DNA of 64,000 nucleotides, from NCBI RefSeq assembly GCF_002102155.1, contig NZ_LQOU01000040.1:1-64000 (forward strand). The letters run 5' to 3'. Below the pieces are notes generated by a model, which ran no database searches, was not told the DNA's origin, and worked only from the letters and a program-made list of their open reading frames with translations. Of the stretch, positions 1 through 8,413 are shown piece after piece. This DNA comes from Mycobacterium europaeum (GTDB taxonomy: Bacteria > Actinomycetota > Actinomycetes > Mycobacteriales > Mycobacteriaceae). A program made the position numbers and the translations under genes. Positions within the stretch are counted from its first letter, which is position 1; every line of letters begins with the position of its first letter.

Positions 1-91
1 CCCGCTCCCCAGCGGACAGCACGATCTCGGCGGCATGAGGCGTCGGCACAACCCAGTCTAACAACTAGATTGCAATTAATGACTCAGGACA

Positions 92-1207
92 CTAGGCGGG
101 CTCGGGGAGTTCGTCGATCGGCTTTTCAGCGATGAGGTCCGTCGCAGCGACGGCTTCCTCTTCGGCCGCCCACTTCCGCAACAGCCGAGACTTCAGCGAC
201 ATGGCGGGCTTCTCGACCAGGAACCAGCTCAACGCGGCCAACGGCAGCGTGGCGATCGTCGCAACGATCGCGTGCGCGACCCCATTCGGCTTGCCGGGCC
301 AACAGATCACCAGCAACTGCTGAATCGGGAAGGCGTAGATGTACACGCCATAGGACAGGTCCGTGCGTAGCCTCAGGCGTTTGGTCCGCAGCAGCGCACC
401 GGAGGCGATGACGGCGTACGCGAGCGGAATCCCGCCCAGCAGCCGGTAATGCGGAAGCAGGGTGCCGCCCAACGCGACCACGACTGCGCTCACGGCGACG
501 AGCCACCAGCGGGCGGGGATCTTGTCGCGCCACTGGTAGAGCAACGCCCCCGCCGCGAACATCACGGCGAAGCGCGAGGCCACCGAAGCGAACTGGCCTG
601 CCCACGGCTGGCCCAAAGCGATGGGCGGCGATAACGCCTCGCCGACAACTGCCACCGCCAATATCACGGGAGAGACCCACCGGCGGTGGGCAAGCCGGGC
701 CATGCCGATAGCGGCGACCGCGGCATAACACGCCAGCTCGAAAGCCAATGTCCACAGCGAACTGTTCCAGCTCCCCGGATAGGGGATCCCCCGGGGCGTC
801 CCGCCGACATCGGCCTTGAGCAGGACCACCGCGCTGTTCATGGCGACGTACTCGAACGGCGCAGTGGACAGGAGCAGTTTGAGCGCGGCGCCGCCCTGCA
901 TCGCCACGCCGATCGGCGCGATGACGAACGCGGTGACGACCAGGCAGACGTAGTAGCCGGGAAGGATACGCAGGGCTCGGGCCGCGGAATAATCCCGCAG
1001 GTGCGGGTGGCGAAGCCAGCTCGCGGTGATGAGGAAGCCCGAGACGGCGAAGAAGCCGTCGACCCCGGCGTCGGCGATGTAATGCGCGCCCGGCCATTCG
1101 TGGCCCGTGAGGATGAACGAGTGACCGACGATGACTGAGGTCGCCAACGTCAGCCGCCAGGCATTGAGCGCATTCTGCCGGGGGTCGAAGGCCTGTCCGA
1201 GGTTCAT
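92..1207 (-). CDS. Acyltransferase-3 family membrane protein, copy 1
   Basis: A 371-residue polytopic membrane protein of the acyltransferase-3 (AT3) family, which moves acyl groups onto extracytoplasmic sugars or lipids. The N-terminus carries the family's Arg18...His29 spacing (R-x10-H), a GFFAVSGFLIT-type segment follows, and many hydrophobic helices run to about residue 340. The ATG overlaps the stop of the upstream paralogue as ATGA, so the two are translationally coupled. It is the last of four tandem paralogues and lies downstream of them. Substrate is unknown; the nearby rmlC/rmlB genes make a rhamnose-containing glycolipid a reasonable guess (inference). Family sure, substrate not. 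Confidence 0.85.
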   Translation of the reverse strand: MNLGQAFDPRQNALNAWRLTLATSVIVGHSFILTGHEWPGAHYIADAGVDGFFAVSGFLITASWLRHPHLRDYSAARALRILPGYYVCLVVTAFVIAPIGVAMQGGAALKLLLSTAPFEYVAMNSAVVLLKADVGGTPRGIPYPGSWNSSLWTLAFELACYAAVAAIGMARLAHRRWVSPVILAVAVVGEALSPPIALGQPWAGQFASVASRFAVMFAAGALLYQWRDKIPARWWLVAVSAVVVALGGTLLPHYRLLGGIPLAYAVIASGALLRTKRLRLRTDLSYGVYIYAFPIQQLLVICWPGKPNGVAHAIVATIATLPLAALSWFLVEKPAMSLKSRLLRKWAAEEEAVAATDLIAEKPIDELPEPA

Positions 1208-2295
1208 GTCTCAACCGCCATCGATGCGGGAGCGCGATCACCTTCATTCGAAGGTGCGGTCCATCTCTGTTTGAGTCGGCGCTTGAGGGACAGCGAGGGC
1301 TTCTCGATCACGAACCAGCTCAGCGCGGCCAGCGGCAGCGTGCCCAGGGCGCTGAAGACGAAGAACAGGAACGGATTCAGGCCCGCGAGGCCCCAGACGG
1401 CAAGCATCTGCTGAGTGGGGAACGCGTAGATGTACAGGCCGTAGGACAGGTCCGTGCGCAACCGCAGCCGCTTGTGGCGCAGCAGGGCACCCGACACGAT
1501 GACGGCATAGGCGAGCGGAAGGGCCGCGACGATCCGGTAATCCGGCAGCAGCCCGGCCGCGAACACGATCACGACGCTCAGCCCGACCAACGACCACCGG
1601 GCCGGAATAACGTCGCGCCATTGATACAGCAGCGAGCCGGCCGCGAACATGATGGCCGATCGGGCGGCGAGCTGCGGCGCGGTCCAAACGCCCGGGAAGG
1701 TCAACGGCGGCAGCTGCGTGGCCGCGACCACCCCCAGCGCCAATATTGCCGCGGGCACCCATCGGCGGTTGGCCAGCCCGGCCAGGCCAATGCCGGCGAC
1801 GGCCACGTAGCACAGCACTTCCCAGATGAGCGACCACATCGAGGCGTTCCAGACGCCGGAATGCGGGATCCCGCGCGGTGTTCCGCCGACGTCGTGATGG
1901 AGGTAGGCCATGCCGATGTTCTTCAGGACGTACTCGAGGGGCGCCGTGGAGCGCAGGAGCTGCCACGCCGAGCCGCGCTGGATGAGCACGCTGAGCGGTG
2001 CGAAGACGAACGCCGTCACCAGCAGGCAGACGTAGTAGCCGGGCAGGATGCGCAGGGCCCGCGCGGCGAGATAGTCACGCACGCGCGGGTCGGTCAACCA
2101 ACTCCTGGTGATGAGGAAGCCCGAGATGGCGAAGAAACCGTCGACTCCCGCCGAGAAGAAGACCTGAAGGATCGGCGCGGGTGGTATGCGGCCGGTCGCG
2201 GGCCAGCAGTGCCAGAGCATCACCTCGGCCGCCAAGGCCAAACGCAGCGCGTTGAGCGCGTTCCTGCGCGGATCGAACACTTGCCCGAGGGTCAT
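1204..2295 (-). CDS. Acyltransferase-3 family membrane protein, copy 2
   Basis: A 363-residue AT3 family integral membrane acyltransferase, closely similar to its three neighbours over the whole length: the same LGQVFDPR start, Arg18/His29 pair, GVDGFFAISGFLIT segment and DLSYGLYIYAFP segment near residue 285. The start is the ATG at 2295 in a purine-rich context; its stop overlaps the start of copy 1. The C-terminal tail is short and polar. Probably co-transcribed with copy 1. Copy 3 lies 100 nt upstream, so a separate promoter is possible there. The acceptor substrate cannot be read from sequence. Confidence 0.85.
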   Translation of the reverse strand: MTLGQVFDPRRNALNALRLALAAEVMLWHCWPATGRIPPAPILQVFFSAGVDGFFAISGFLITRSWLTDPRVRDYLAARALRILPGYYVCLLVTAFVFAPLSVLIQRGSAWQLLRSTAPLEYVLKNIGMAYLHHDVGGTPRGIPHSGVWNASMWSLIWEVLCYVAVAGIGLAGLANRRWVPAAILALGVVAATQLPPLTFPGVWTAPQLAARSAIMFAAGSLLYQWRDVIPARWSLVGLSVVIVFAAGLLPDYRIVAALPLAYAVIVSGALLRHKRLRLRTDLSYGLYIYAFPTQQMLAVWGLAGLNPFLFFVFSALGTLPLAALSWFVIEKPSLSLKRRLKQRWTAPSNEGDRAPASMAVET

Positions 2296-2395
2296 TGGCC
2301 TCCGCCCACGTCGCCCCCGCAGCCGTCCGCGGCATACTATGTCACGCCGCCGGGCGCGTCGGGAATTTTGACGTTTTGACCCTACTGGCCCGGGC

Positions 2396-3520
2396 CTAGG
2401 CGGCGCCCGGGGCCTGGCCAGCGGGCCGGTCGGCGACGAGGTCGTCGGGTTGTTCGCCGCCCGGGCCTGCGGGCGCGGGTACGCCCCATTTCTGCTTGAG
2501 CCGGCGTTTCAGGGACATTGCGGGCTTTTCGATGACGAACCAGCTGGCCGCGGCCAGCGGCAGCGTGGCCAGGGCGCTGGCGCCGAAGAACACGAACGGA
2601 GTCAAAGTCGCGAGCCCGCAGACGGCCAGCATTTGCTGAGTGGGATACGCGTAGATGTACACGCCGTAGGACAGGTCCGTGCGCAACCGCAGCCGCTTGT
2701 GGTGCAGCAGGGCACCCGTCACGATGACGACGTACGCCAGCGGGAGTGCGGCGACGACGCGGTAATCGGGCAGGAAGCCGGCCGCAACAACGATCACCGC
2801 GCACACCGCCACCAGCGACCAGCGGGCGGGAATGACGTCGCGCCACTGATACATCACCGCTCCGGCGGCGAACATGATGGCCGATCGCGCCGCGAGTTGG
2901 GGGATGGTCCACGTACCGGGGAAGGTCAGCGGCGGAAACGACAGCGCCGCACACACGGCCACCACCAGCAGCACGGGAGAAACCCACCGGCGGTTGGCGA
3001 GCCCGACGACGCCGATGAGGACAACGGCGAGGTAGCACAGCAATTCCCAGATGAGAGACCACAGCGAAGCGTTCCACGTGGGTCCGCCGGGCAGGTCATG
3101 CAATGTGCCGGCGATGTCCGGCTTCAGGTAGGCCACCGCGCTGTTCTTCAGGACGTACTCGATCGGCGCGATGGAGCCCAGCAGCTTGAGGGCCGACCCG
3201 CCCTGGATCAGCACACTGATGGGCGCGAAGACGAACGCCGTCGCCAGCAGGCAGACGTAGTAGCCGGGCAGGATGCGCAGGGCCCGCGCGGTGAGATAGT
3301 CACGCACGCGCGGGTCGGTGAGCCAGCTCCTGGTGATGAGGAAGCCGGAGATCGCGAAGAAGCCGTCGACACCCACGGAAAAGAACAGCTGATTGATCGC
3401 TGCGGGCGGCTGGCGTCCCGTGATGGCCCACGAGTGGAAGAGCATCACCTCGGACGCGAGGGCTAACCGCAGCGCGTTCAGGGCATTACTGCGCGGATCG
3501 AATACCTGTCCGAGCTTCAT
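2396..3520 (-). CDS. Acyltransferase-3 family membrane protein, copy 3
   Basis: A 374-residue AT3 protein. I place the start at the ATG at 3520 (MKLGQVF...), not at the in-frame codon 24 nt upstream, because GGAG lies 4 nt before it and all four paralogues then align from residue 1. Arg18 and His29 of the R-x10-H motif, the FFAISGFLIT helix and the DLSYGVYIYAYP motif are present. The C-terminus is Pro/Gly/Ala-rich and cytosolic-looking. Role as for its paralogues: transmembrane transfer of an acyl group to a cell-envelope glycoconjugate (family knowledge), substrate unknown. Confidence 0.85.
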   Translation of the reverse strand: MKLGQVFDPRSNALNALRLALASEVMLFHSWAITGRQPPAAINQLFFSVGVDGFFAISGFLITRSWLTDPRVRDYLTARALRILPGYYVCLLATAFVFAPISVLIQGGSALKLLGSIAPIEYVLKNSAVAYLKPDIAGTLHDLPGGPTWNASLWSLIWELLCYLAVVLIGVVGLANRRWVSPVLLVVAVCAALSFPPLTFPGTWTIPQLAARSAIMFAAGAVMYQWRDVIPARWSLVAVCAVIVVAAGFLPDYRVVAALPLAYVVIVTGALLHHKRLRLRTDLSYGVYIYAYPTQQMLAVCGLATLTPFVFFGASALATLPLAAASWFVIEKPAMSLKRRLKQKWGVPAPAGPGGEQPDDLVADRPAGQAPGAA

Positions 3521-3611
3521 CCGTCTCCGACCGTCGTCCCCCATCGAACTGTCCGCGTCATCGTATCGGCCCGCGGTCGTCGGTGTGAGCGGTTGGCTGT
3601 CGCCGGCTAGG

Positions 3612-4790
3612 CTAGGCGGTGCCCGGCAATTCCGGGGGGAGCGCGGATTCGGCGGCCTCGTGGGTCGGTCGCACCATCGCCGGTTGTCCCTGGCTTTGGT
3701 CTTGGAACTGGTCCTGTGGGGCGGGCAGGTTTTTCCTGAACCGGGATTTGAGGCGACGCGCCGGCTTCTCGATCAAGAACCAACTCGCCGCGGCCAGCGG
3801 CACCGTGGCGGCGGCGGTGACGCCGGTCAACAGCAGCGGGTTCAGCGTGACGAGCCCGCAGACCAGCAGCAGTTGCTGGGTCGGGTACGCGTAGATGTAC
3901 ATGCCGTAGGACAGGTCCGTCCGCAGCTGCAGGTGCTTGTTGCGGATCAGGGCGCCCGAGACGACCACGGCGTAGGCCAGGGGAAGGGCGCCGACCACCC
4001 GGTAGTCGGGCAGGAAGCCGGACGCGAGGACGATCACCACGCTCACCGCCACCAGCGACCAGCGGGCGGGGATCACCTCGCGCCATTGATAAAGGAGCGC
4101 ACCCGCCGCGAACATGATGGCGGTCCGGCAGGCCAGGAAAAACAGGGCGGTGCGGACGTCGCCCTCGTGTTGCGTCATCACGTCGGGGAATTTCAGACCC
4201 GGCAGCGTCATCGCCCCGGCCGTCGCCAGCAATAAGAACACCGGGGAAACCCACCGGCGGTTGGCGAGCCCGACGACACCGATGACGGCCACGATGAGAT
4301 AGCACATCACTTCCCAGATCAGCGACCACAGGGAAGCGTTCCAGACGCCCGCGCTGGGAATCCCCGTGGGTGTGCCGCCGACATCGAATTTGATCAGCGC
4401 CATCGCGCTGTTCATCAAAACGAACTCCAGTGGCGCACCCGAGGCGACGAGCTTGCCGGGCGAGCCGCCCTGGATCGCCACGCTGAGCGGTGCGAAGACG
4501 AACGCGGTCACCAGCAGGCAGACGTAGAACCCGGGCAGAATGCGCAGCGCGCGGGCGGCGAGATACTCACGCAGGCGCGGGTTGCCGAGCCAACTCGCGG
4601 TGATCAGGAATCCCGAGATGGCGAAAAACCCGTCCACCCCTCCGCATAGGAGTAGCTGCAGAACAGCCCGAATGTTGGGAAGGTGGCCCCTGATCGGGAA
4701 GGTGTGCCAAAAGATCACCTCGCCCGCCAGTGCCAGCCGCCAGGCGTTCAGTGCATTGTTGCGCGGATCGAAGACCTGCCCGAGTTTCAT
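3612..4790 (-). CDS. Acyltransferase-3 family membrane protein, copy 4
   Basis: A 392-residue AT3 protein, first of the minus-strand series. The ATG at 4790 follows a strong GGGGAGG site. It has the Arg18/His29 pair, the GVDGFFAISGFLIT and DLSYGMYIYAYP segments and the repeated hydrophobic helices. It differs from the others by a short insert around residues 210–220 and a longer Gln/Pro-rich tail after residue 350. About 230 nt without a gene separate it from rmlC, so the array may have its own promoter there. The substrate is not evident. Confidence 0.85.
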   Translation of the reverse strand: MKLGQVFDPRNNALNAWRLALAGEVIFWHTFPIRGHLPNIRAVLQLLLCGGVDGFFAISGFLITASWLGNPRLREYLAARALRILPGFYVCLLVTAFVFAPLSVAIQGGSPGKLVASGAPLEFVLMNSAMALIKFDVGGTPTGIPSAGVWNASLWSLIWEVMCYLIVAVIGVVGLANRRWVSPVFLLLATAGAMTLPGLKFPDVMTQHEGDVRTALFFLACRTAIMFAAGALLYQWREVIPARWSLVAVSVVIVLASGFLPDYRVVGALPLAYAVVVSGALIRNKHLQLRTDLSYGMYIYAYPTQQLLLVCGLVTLNPLLLTGVTAAATVPLAAASWFLIEKPARRLKSRFRKNLPAPQDQFQDQSQGQPAMVRPTHEAAESALPPELPGTA

Positions 4791-5020
4791 CCGCCTCCCC
4801 CGTAGTCCGCACAGGGCCTATCGGCGTATCGTATCGCGACCATGCACCAAAATGAGCTGGTTCACGGTAGCTGAGGTATCGCGCAATGGCAAATACGTGC
4901 TGGACCCTCAACAGCTAATGGAGCTGGTCGACTGTTGAATACATTTTTGTCCGCGATTAGGCGCCAAGTGCGTTGTGGGATAACGGCCGTCGCGTTCGGC
5001 GGAATTGCGCGGTCTGGTAC

Positions 5021-5629
5021 TTATCGGTGACGCAATTCCGCGATGAAGTGCTGCGTCTCTTCCCAGCTGGGCAAAAGCCCAGCGGCGCGCACTTCTTCGA
5101 GGCTGGGGGCCGCGGCATCGCGGTCGGAAAGACTGGGGGCGACGCCGTTCACCAGCGGCCAGTCCACCCCGATCGCCGGATCGGTCGCGCAAATGGTGTG
5201 CTCGCGCTGCGGGCTGTATTCGGCCGAGCACAGATACATCACCGTCGAATCGTCCTGCAGGGCAAGGAAGCCGTGCCCCAGGCCTTCGGACAGGTAAATC
5301 GTCCTGCGGTCCTTGTCGTCGAGCAGCACCGAATCCCACTGGCCGAACGTCGGCGAACCCTCGCGGATGTCCACCACGACGTCGAACACCGAGCCGCGCA
5401 CGCAGGTCACATATTTGGCCTGGCTCGGGGGCAGCTGAGCGAAATGCAAGCCGCGCAACACACCGGCCGACGAAACCGAACAGTTCGCCTGCCGAACATC
5501 CAGGCGGTGACCTGCGAATTCGGTGAACCCGTGGTCGGTAAGCCATTCGAAGAACAGGCCACGGGAATCGCCGTGAATGGTGGGGGTGATCTCCCATGCG
5601 CCGGGGATGGCGAGTTCGCGAACCTTCAT
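5021..5629 (-). CDS. rmlC: dTDP-4-dehydrorhamnose 3,5-epimerase
   Basis: Cytosolic enzyme of dTDP-L-rhamnose synthesis; rhamnose links arabinogalactan to peptidoglycan in mycobacteria. The 202-residue product matches the M. tuberculosis RmlC length, with the start MKVRELAIPGAWEI and the cupin-type core around GVLRGLHFAQ (active-site His about residue 62) and FDVVVDIREGSPTFG. The ATG at 5629 is chosen over a GTG 12 nt upstream for that length match. It follows rmlB with a 1-nt gap, so both form one operon on the minus strand. Confidence 0.95.
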   Translation of the reverse strand: MKVRELAIPGAWEITPTIHGDSRGLFFEWLTDHGFTEFAGHRLDVRQANCSVSSAGVLRGLHFAQLPPSQAKYVTCVRGSVFDVVVDIREGSPTFGQWDSVLLDDKDRRTIYLSEGLGHGFLALQDDSTVMYLCSAEYSPQREHTICATDPAIGVDWPLVNGVAPSLSDRDAAAPSLEEVRAAGLLPSWEETQHFIAELRHR

Positions 5630-5630
5630 C

Positions 5631-6626
5631 TCACTGACCACGCTCTTCGTAACGGGCTTCCGCGGCGTCCTTCAAAGGGCGCCACCACGATTCGTTGGCA
5701 CGATACCAGTCGATGGTGGCGCTCAAGCCCTCCTCGAAATCGGTATGCTTTGGCGCCCAACACAGTTCGTCGTACAACAGCGACGGGTCGATGGCGTAGC
5801 GCAGGTCGTGACCGACTCGGTCGGTCACGTGGTCGAAGTCGTCGGGGTCGCGGCCCATCATCGTCAGCACGGTGCGCAGCACGCTGAGGTTGTCGCGCTC
5901 GCCCTCGGAGCTGATCAGGTACGTGCGGCCGATCTCGCCCTTTTCCAGGATCCGGCGCACAGCGCTGTTGTGGTCGTCGACATGGATCCAGTCGCGGACG
6001 TTGGCGCCGCTGCCGTACAGCTTGCACCGCCGGCCGGTGAGCACGTTGGTGATCTGGCGCGGAATGAACTTCTCGACGTGCTGGTAGGGCCCGTAATTGT
6101 TGGAGCAGTTCGAAATCGTCGCGCGCACGCCGTAGGACCGCACCCAGGCCCGGACCAGCATGTCGGCGGCGGCTTTGGTCGCCGAGTAGGGGCTCGACGG
6201 GTTGTACGGCGTCGACTCGGTGAACCGGTGGGGGTCGTCGAGCTCCAGGTCGCCGTAGACCTCGTCGGTCGAAATGTGGTGCAGCCGCACACTGTGGCGC
6301 CGCACCGCCTCCAGGATGGTGAACGTCCCGACCACGTTGGTGTGCAGGAACGGCCCCGGGTCGTCCAACGCGTTGTCCACGTGGCTTTCGGCGGCGAAGT
6401 GCACCACCGCGTCGGACTCGGCGACCAGCCGCGAAACCAGCTCGGCGTCGCAGATGTCGCCCACCACCAGCCGGATGGCGTCCTCGACGTCGGCCAGCGA
6501 CTCCCGCCGGCCCGCGTAGGTCAGGGCGTCGAGCACCGTCACGGAATCCTCCGGGTGCTCGCGGACGGTGCTGTGCACGAAATTCGCGCCGATGAAGCCA
6601 GCGCCGCCGGTGACCAGTAGCCGCAT
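5631..6626 (-). CDS. rmlB: dTDP-glucose 4,6-dehydratase
   Basis: Second enzyme of dTDP-L-rhamnose synthesis, an NAD-dependent short-chain dehydrogenase/reductase. The N-terminal GGAGFIG nucleotide-binding motif starts at residue 8, the catalytic STDEVYG segment lies near residue 120 and the YSATKA motif (Tyr-x3-Lys) near 150. From the ATG at 6626 it has 331 residues, the usual mycobacterial length; a TTG two codons upstream is less likely. rmlC follows immediately. A luciferase-like oxidoreductase gene ends 26 nt upstream on the same strand. Confidence 0.95.
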   Translation of the reverse strand: MRLLVTGGAGFIGANFVHSTVREHPEDSVTVLDALTYAGRRESLADVEDAIRLVVGDICDAELVSRLVAESDAVVHFAAESHVDNALDDPGPFLHTNVVGTFTILEAVRRHSVRLHHISTDEVYGDLELDDPHRFTESTPYNPSSPYSATKAAADMLVRAWVRSYGVRATISNCSNNYGPYQHVEKFIPRQITNVLTGRRCKLYGSGANVRDWIHVDDHNSAVRRILEKGEIGRTYLISSEGERDNLSVLRTVLTMMGRDPDDFDHVTDRVGHDLRYAIDPSLLYDELCWAPKHTDFEEGLSATIDWYRANESWWRPLKDAAEARYEERGQ

Positions 6627-6652
6627 GCTCAAACCCTAACCGAGCGGGCCGG

Positions 6653-7519
6653 TCAGCTTGTGGGAGTCAGCCCCAGCGGCCCGGCCAATTCGGCCAGCGT
6701 CGAGACCAGCGCGTCCTCGTCCTGGCTGCCCAGCACCTGGACGGCCACGTGATCGGCCCCGGCGTCGAGGTGTTCGCGGAGTCGCTGCGCGATCGCCTCG
6801 GGGGTGCCGTACGCGACCACCGCGTCGATCAGCCTGTCGCTGCCCGGCTTGCGGACGTCGGCTTCGGTGAAGCCCAGCCGCAGCCAGTTGTTCACATAGT
6901 TGCTCAGGCCCAGGTAGAACTCGACCGTCTGGCGGCCGATCGCGCGGGCCTGCTCGGCATCGGTGCTGAGGACGACCTTGTGTTCCGGCGCCAGGAACAC
7001 CGACCCGCCCAGCTGCTCGCGCGCCTTGGCCGTGTGCTGCGGGGTGGTCAGGTACGGGTGTGCGCCGGCGCTGCGCTGCGCCGCCAGCCGCAACACGCGC
7101 GGCCCGAGCGCCGCGAGCACCCGGCGGCTGGTCGGCACCACCGCCGCGTCGAGCTCGTCGAGGTAGGCGACCAGCGCGTCGTACGGCTTGACGTATTCCT
7201 GCGTATGCTCGGGATGCCCGACGCCGACGCCCAGCAAAAACCTTCCCGGATAAGCGCTTTCGATGCGCTGGAAGGATTCGGCCACCGGCTTGGCGGGCGC
7301 GGTCCAGATGTTGACGATCCCGGTGGCCAGCTGCAACGACGTCGTCTGCGCCAGGGCCGGTTCCACCCAGGACAGCTCGGCATCCGGTGAACCGCCGATC
7401 CAGGCGGCGCCGTAGCCCAGCGACTCGATGTGTGCCGCCAGCTCGGGGGTGATGGAGCGGGTCGGCAGCCATACGCCGAACCGGCCCAGGTCGGGTTTGA
7501 GTGCTACTGACTCGGTCAT
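6653..7519 (-). CDS. Luciferase-like (LLM class) F420-dependent oxidoreductase, copy A
   Basis: A 288-residue bacterial luciferase-like TIM-barrel protein of the type that normally binds coenzyme F420 or FMN; it corresponds in position to M. tuberculosis Rv3463. The start is the ATG at 7519 after a GAGGGGG site; upstream in-frame codons are rejected because the paralogue aligns only from MTE/MTD-x-KPDLGRFGV. Motifs include LQLATGIVNIW (about 55–65) and GRFLLGVGVGHPEH (about 85–98). The 3' flank leads into rmlB. Substrate unknown. Confidence 0.85.
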   Translation of the reverse strand: MTESVALKPDLGRFGVWLPTRSITPELAAHIESLGYGAAWIGGSPDAELSWVEPALAQTTSLQLATGIVNIWTAPAKPVAESFQRIESAYPGRFLLGVGVGHPEHTQEYVKPYDALVAYLDELDAAVVPTSRRVLAALGPRVLRLAAQRSAGAHPYLTTPQHTAKAREQLGGSVFLAPEHKVVLSTDAEQARAIGRQTVEFYLGLSNYVNNWLRLGFTEADVRKPGSDRLIDAVVAYGTPEAIAQRLREHLDAGADHVAVQVLGSQDEDALVSTLAELAGPLGLTPTS

Positions 7520-7541
7520 CGAAAGTCCCCCTCTGCGTCTG

Positions 7542-8384
7542 TTAGCCCAGTCCGAGCGGCCCCGCCAATTGGGCCAGCGCCGGCACCAGGTTGTCATCCC
7601 GCGTCAGGACCTGCACGGGCACGTGGTCGGCGCCCGCGTCGAGGTGCTCCTTCAGCCGGGCCGCGATCGCTTCCGGCGTGCCGTAGGCGACCACCGCATC
7701 GACCAGACGGTCGCTGCCCGGCTTCGTCACCTCCTCGTCGGTGAAGCCGAGCCGCTTCCAGTTGTTGCGGTAGTTGGCGAGCTGGAAATAGATGTCGAGT
7801 GCCCTGCGGCCCACCGTACGGGCCTTCGCGGCGTCGGTGGTCAGCACCGCCTTGTGTTCGGGCGCCAGGAAGGCCGACGGGCCGATCAGCTCGCGGGCCC
7901 CCGCGGTGTGCTCGGGGGTGGTGAGGTACGGGTGCGCCCCGGCGGCGCGCTCGGCCGACAGCTTGAGCACGCGGGGACCGAGCGCGGCCACCACCCGGCG
8001 GTTCGCGGGCACCCCGTACTCGTCGAGCTGCTGTAGGTACTCGGCCAGCGCGTCGTACGGCTTGCGGTATTCGGTGTGCGCCTCGGGATGGCCGACGCCG
8101 ATGCCGAGCAGGAAGCGTCCGGGGTAGGCCTTGTCGATGCGGCGAAACGATTGCGCCACGGGCTCGGCGGCCGCGGTCCAGATGTTGACGATTCCGGTGG
8201 CCACCTGCAGGGTGGTCGTCGCTTCGAGCAGGGGCTCGACCCAGGCCAGCTCGGCCGGCGGTGAACCGCCCACCCAGACGGCCCCGTAGCCCAGGGCTTC
8301 GATGTCTTTGGCTTGCGCAGGTGTGACGCCGCGTCCGAAAACTCCGAACCGGCCGAGATCGGGCTTGCTCGCTGCATCGGTCAT
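7542..8384 (-). CDS. Luciferase-like (LLM class) F420-dependent oxidoreductase, copy B
   Basis: A 280-residue paralogue of the next gene, sharing KPDLGRFGV at the start, TGIVNIWTA near residue 60, GRFLLGIGVGHPE near residue 90 and AGAHPYLTTPEHT near residue 155. I take the ATG at 8384, with GGGA about 8 nt upstream, over a TTG four codons earlier. The two genes are 22 nt apart and look like a recent tandem duplication; M. tuberculosis has one gene at this place. Cofactor F420 is inferred from the family, and the substrate is unknown. Confidence 0.85.
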   Translation of the reverse strand: MTDAASKPDLGRFGVFGRGVTPAQAKDIEALGYGAVWVGGSPPAELAWVEPLLEATTTLQVATGIVNIWTAAAEPVAQSFRRIDKAYPGRFLLGIGVGHPEAHTEYRKPYDALAEYLQQLDEYGVPANRRVVAALGPRVLKLSAERAAGAHPYLTTPEHTAGARELIGPSAFLAPEHKAVLTTDAAKARTVGRRALDIYFQLANYRNNWKRLGFTDEEVTKPGSDRLVDAVVAYGTPEAIAARLKEHLDAGADHVPVQVLTRDDNLVPALAQLAGPLGLG

Positions 8385-8413
8385 GGTTGTTCCCAACCGG
8401 CACAGCGGGTGCC

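Noticed and set aside
4852..4938. Short plus-strand frame reading like a protein piece between copy 4 of the acyltransferases and rmlC
   Set aside because: Only 28 codons, no ribosome site and no family; could be chance.
7520..7597. 26-codon N-terminal extension of the first luciferase-like gene
   Set aside because: Overlaps the end of the upstream paralogue, no family match, and a good ribosome site precedes ATG 7519.
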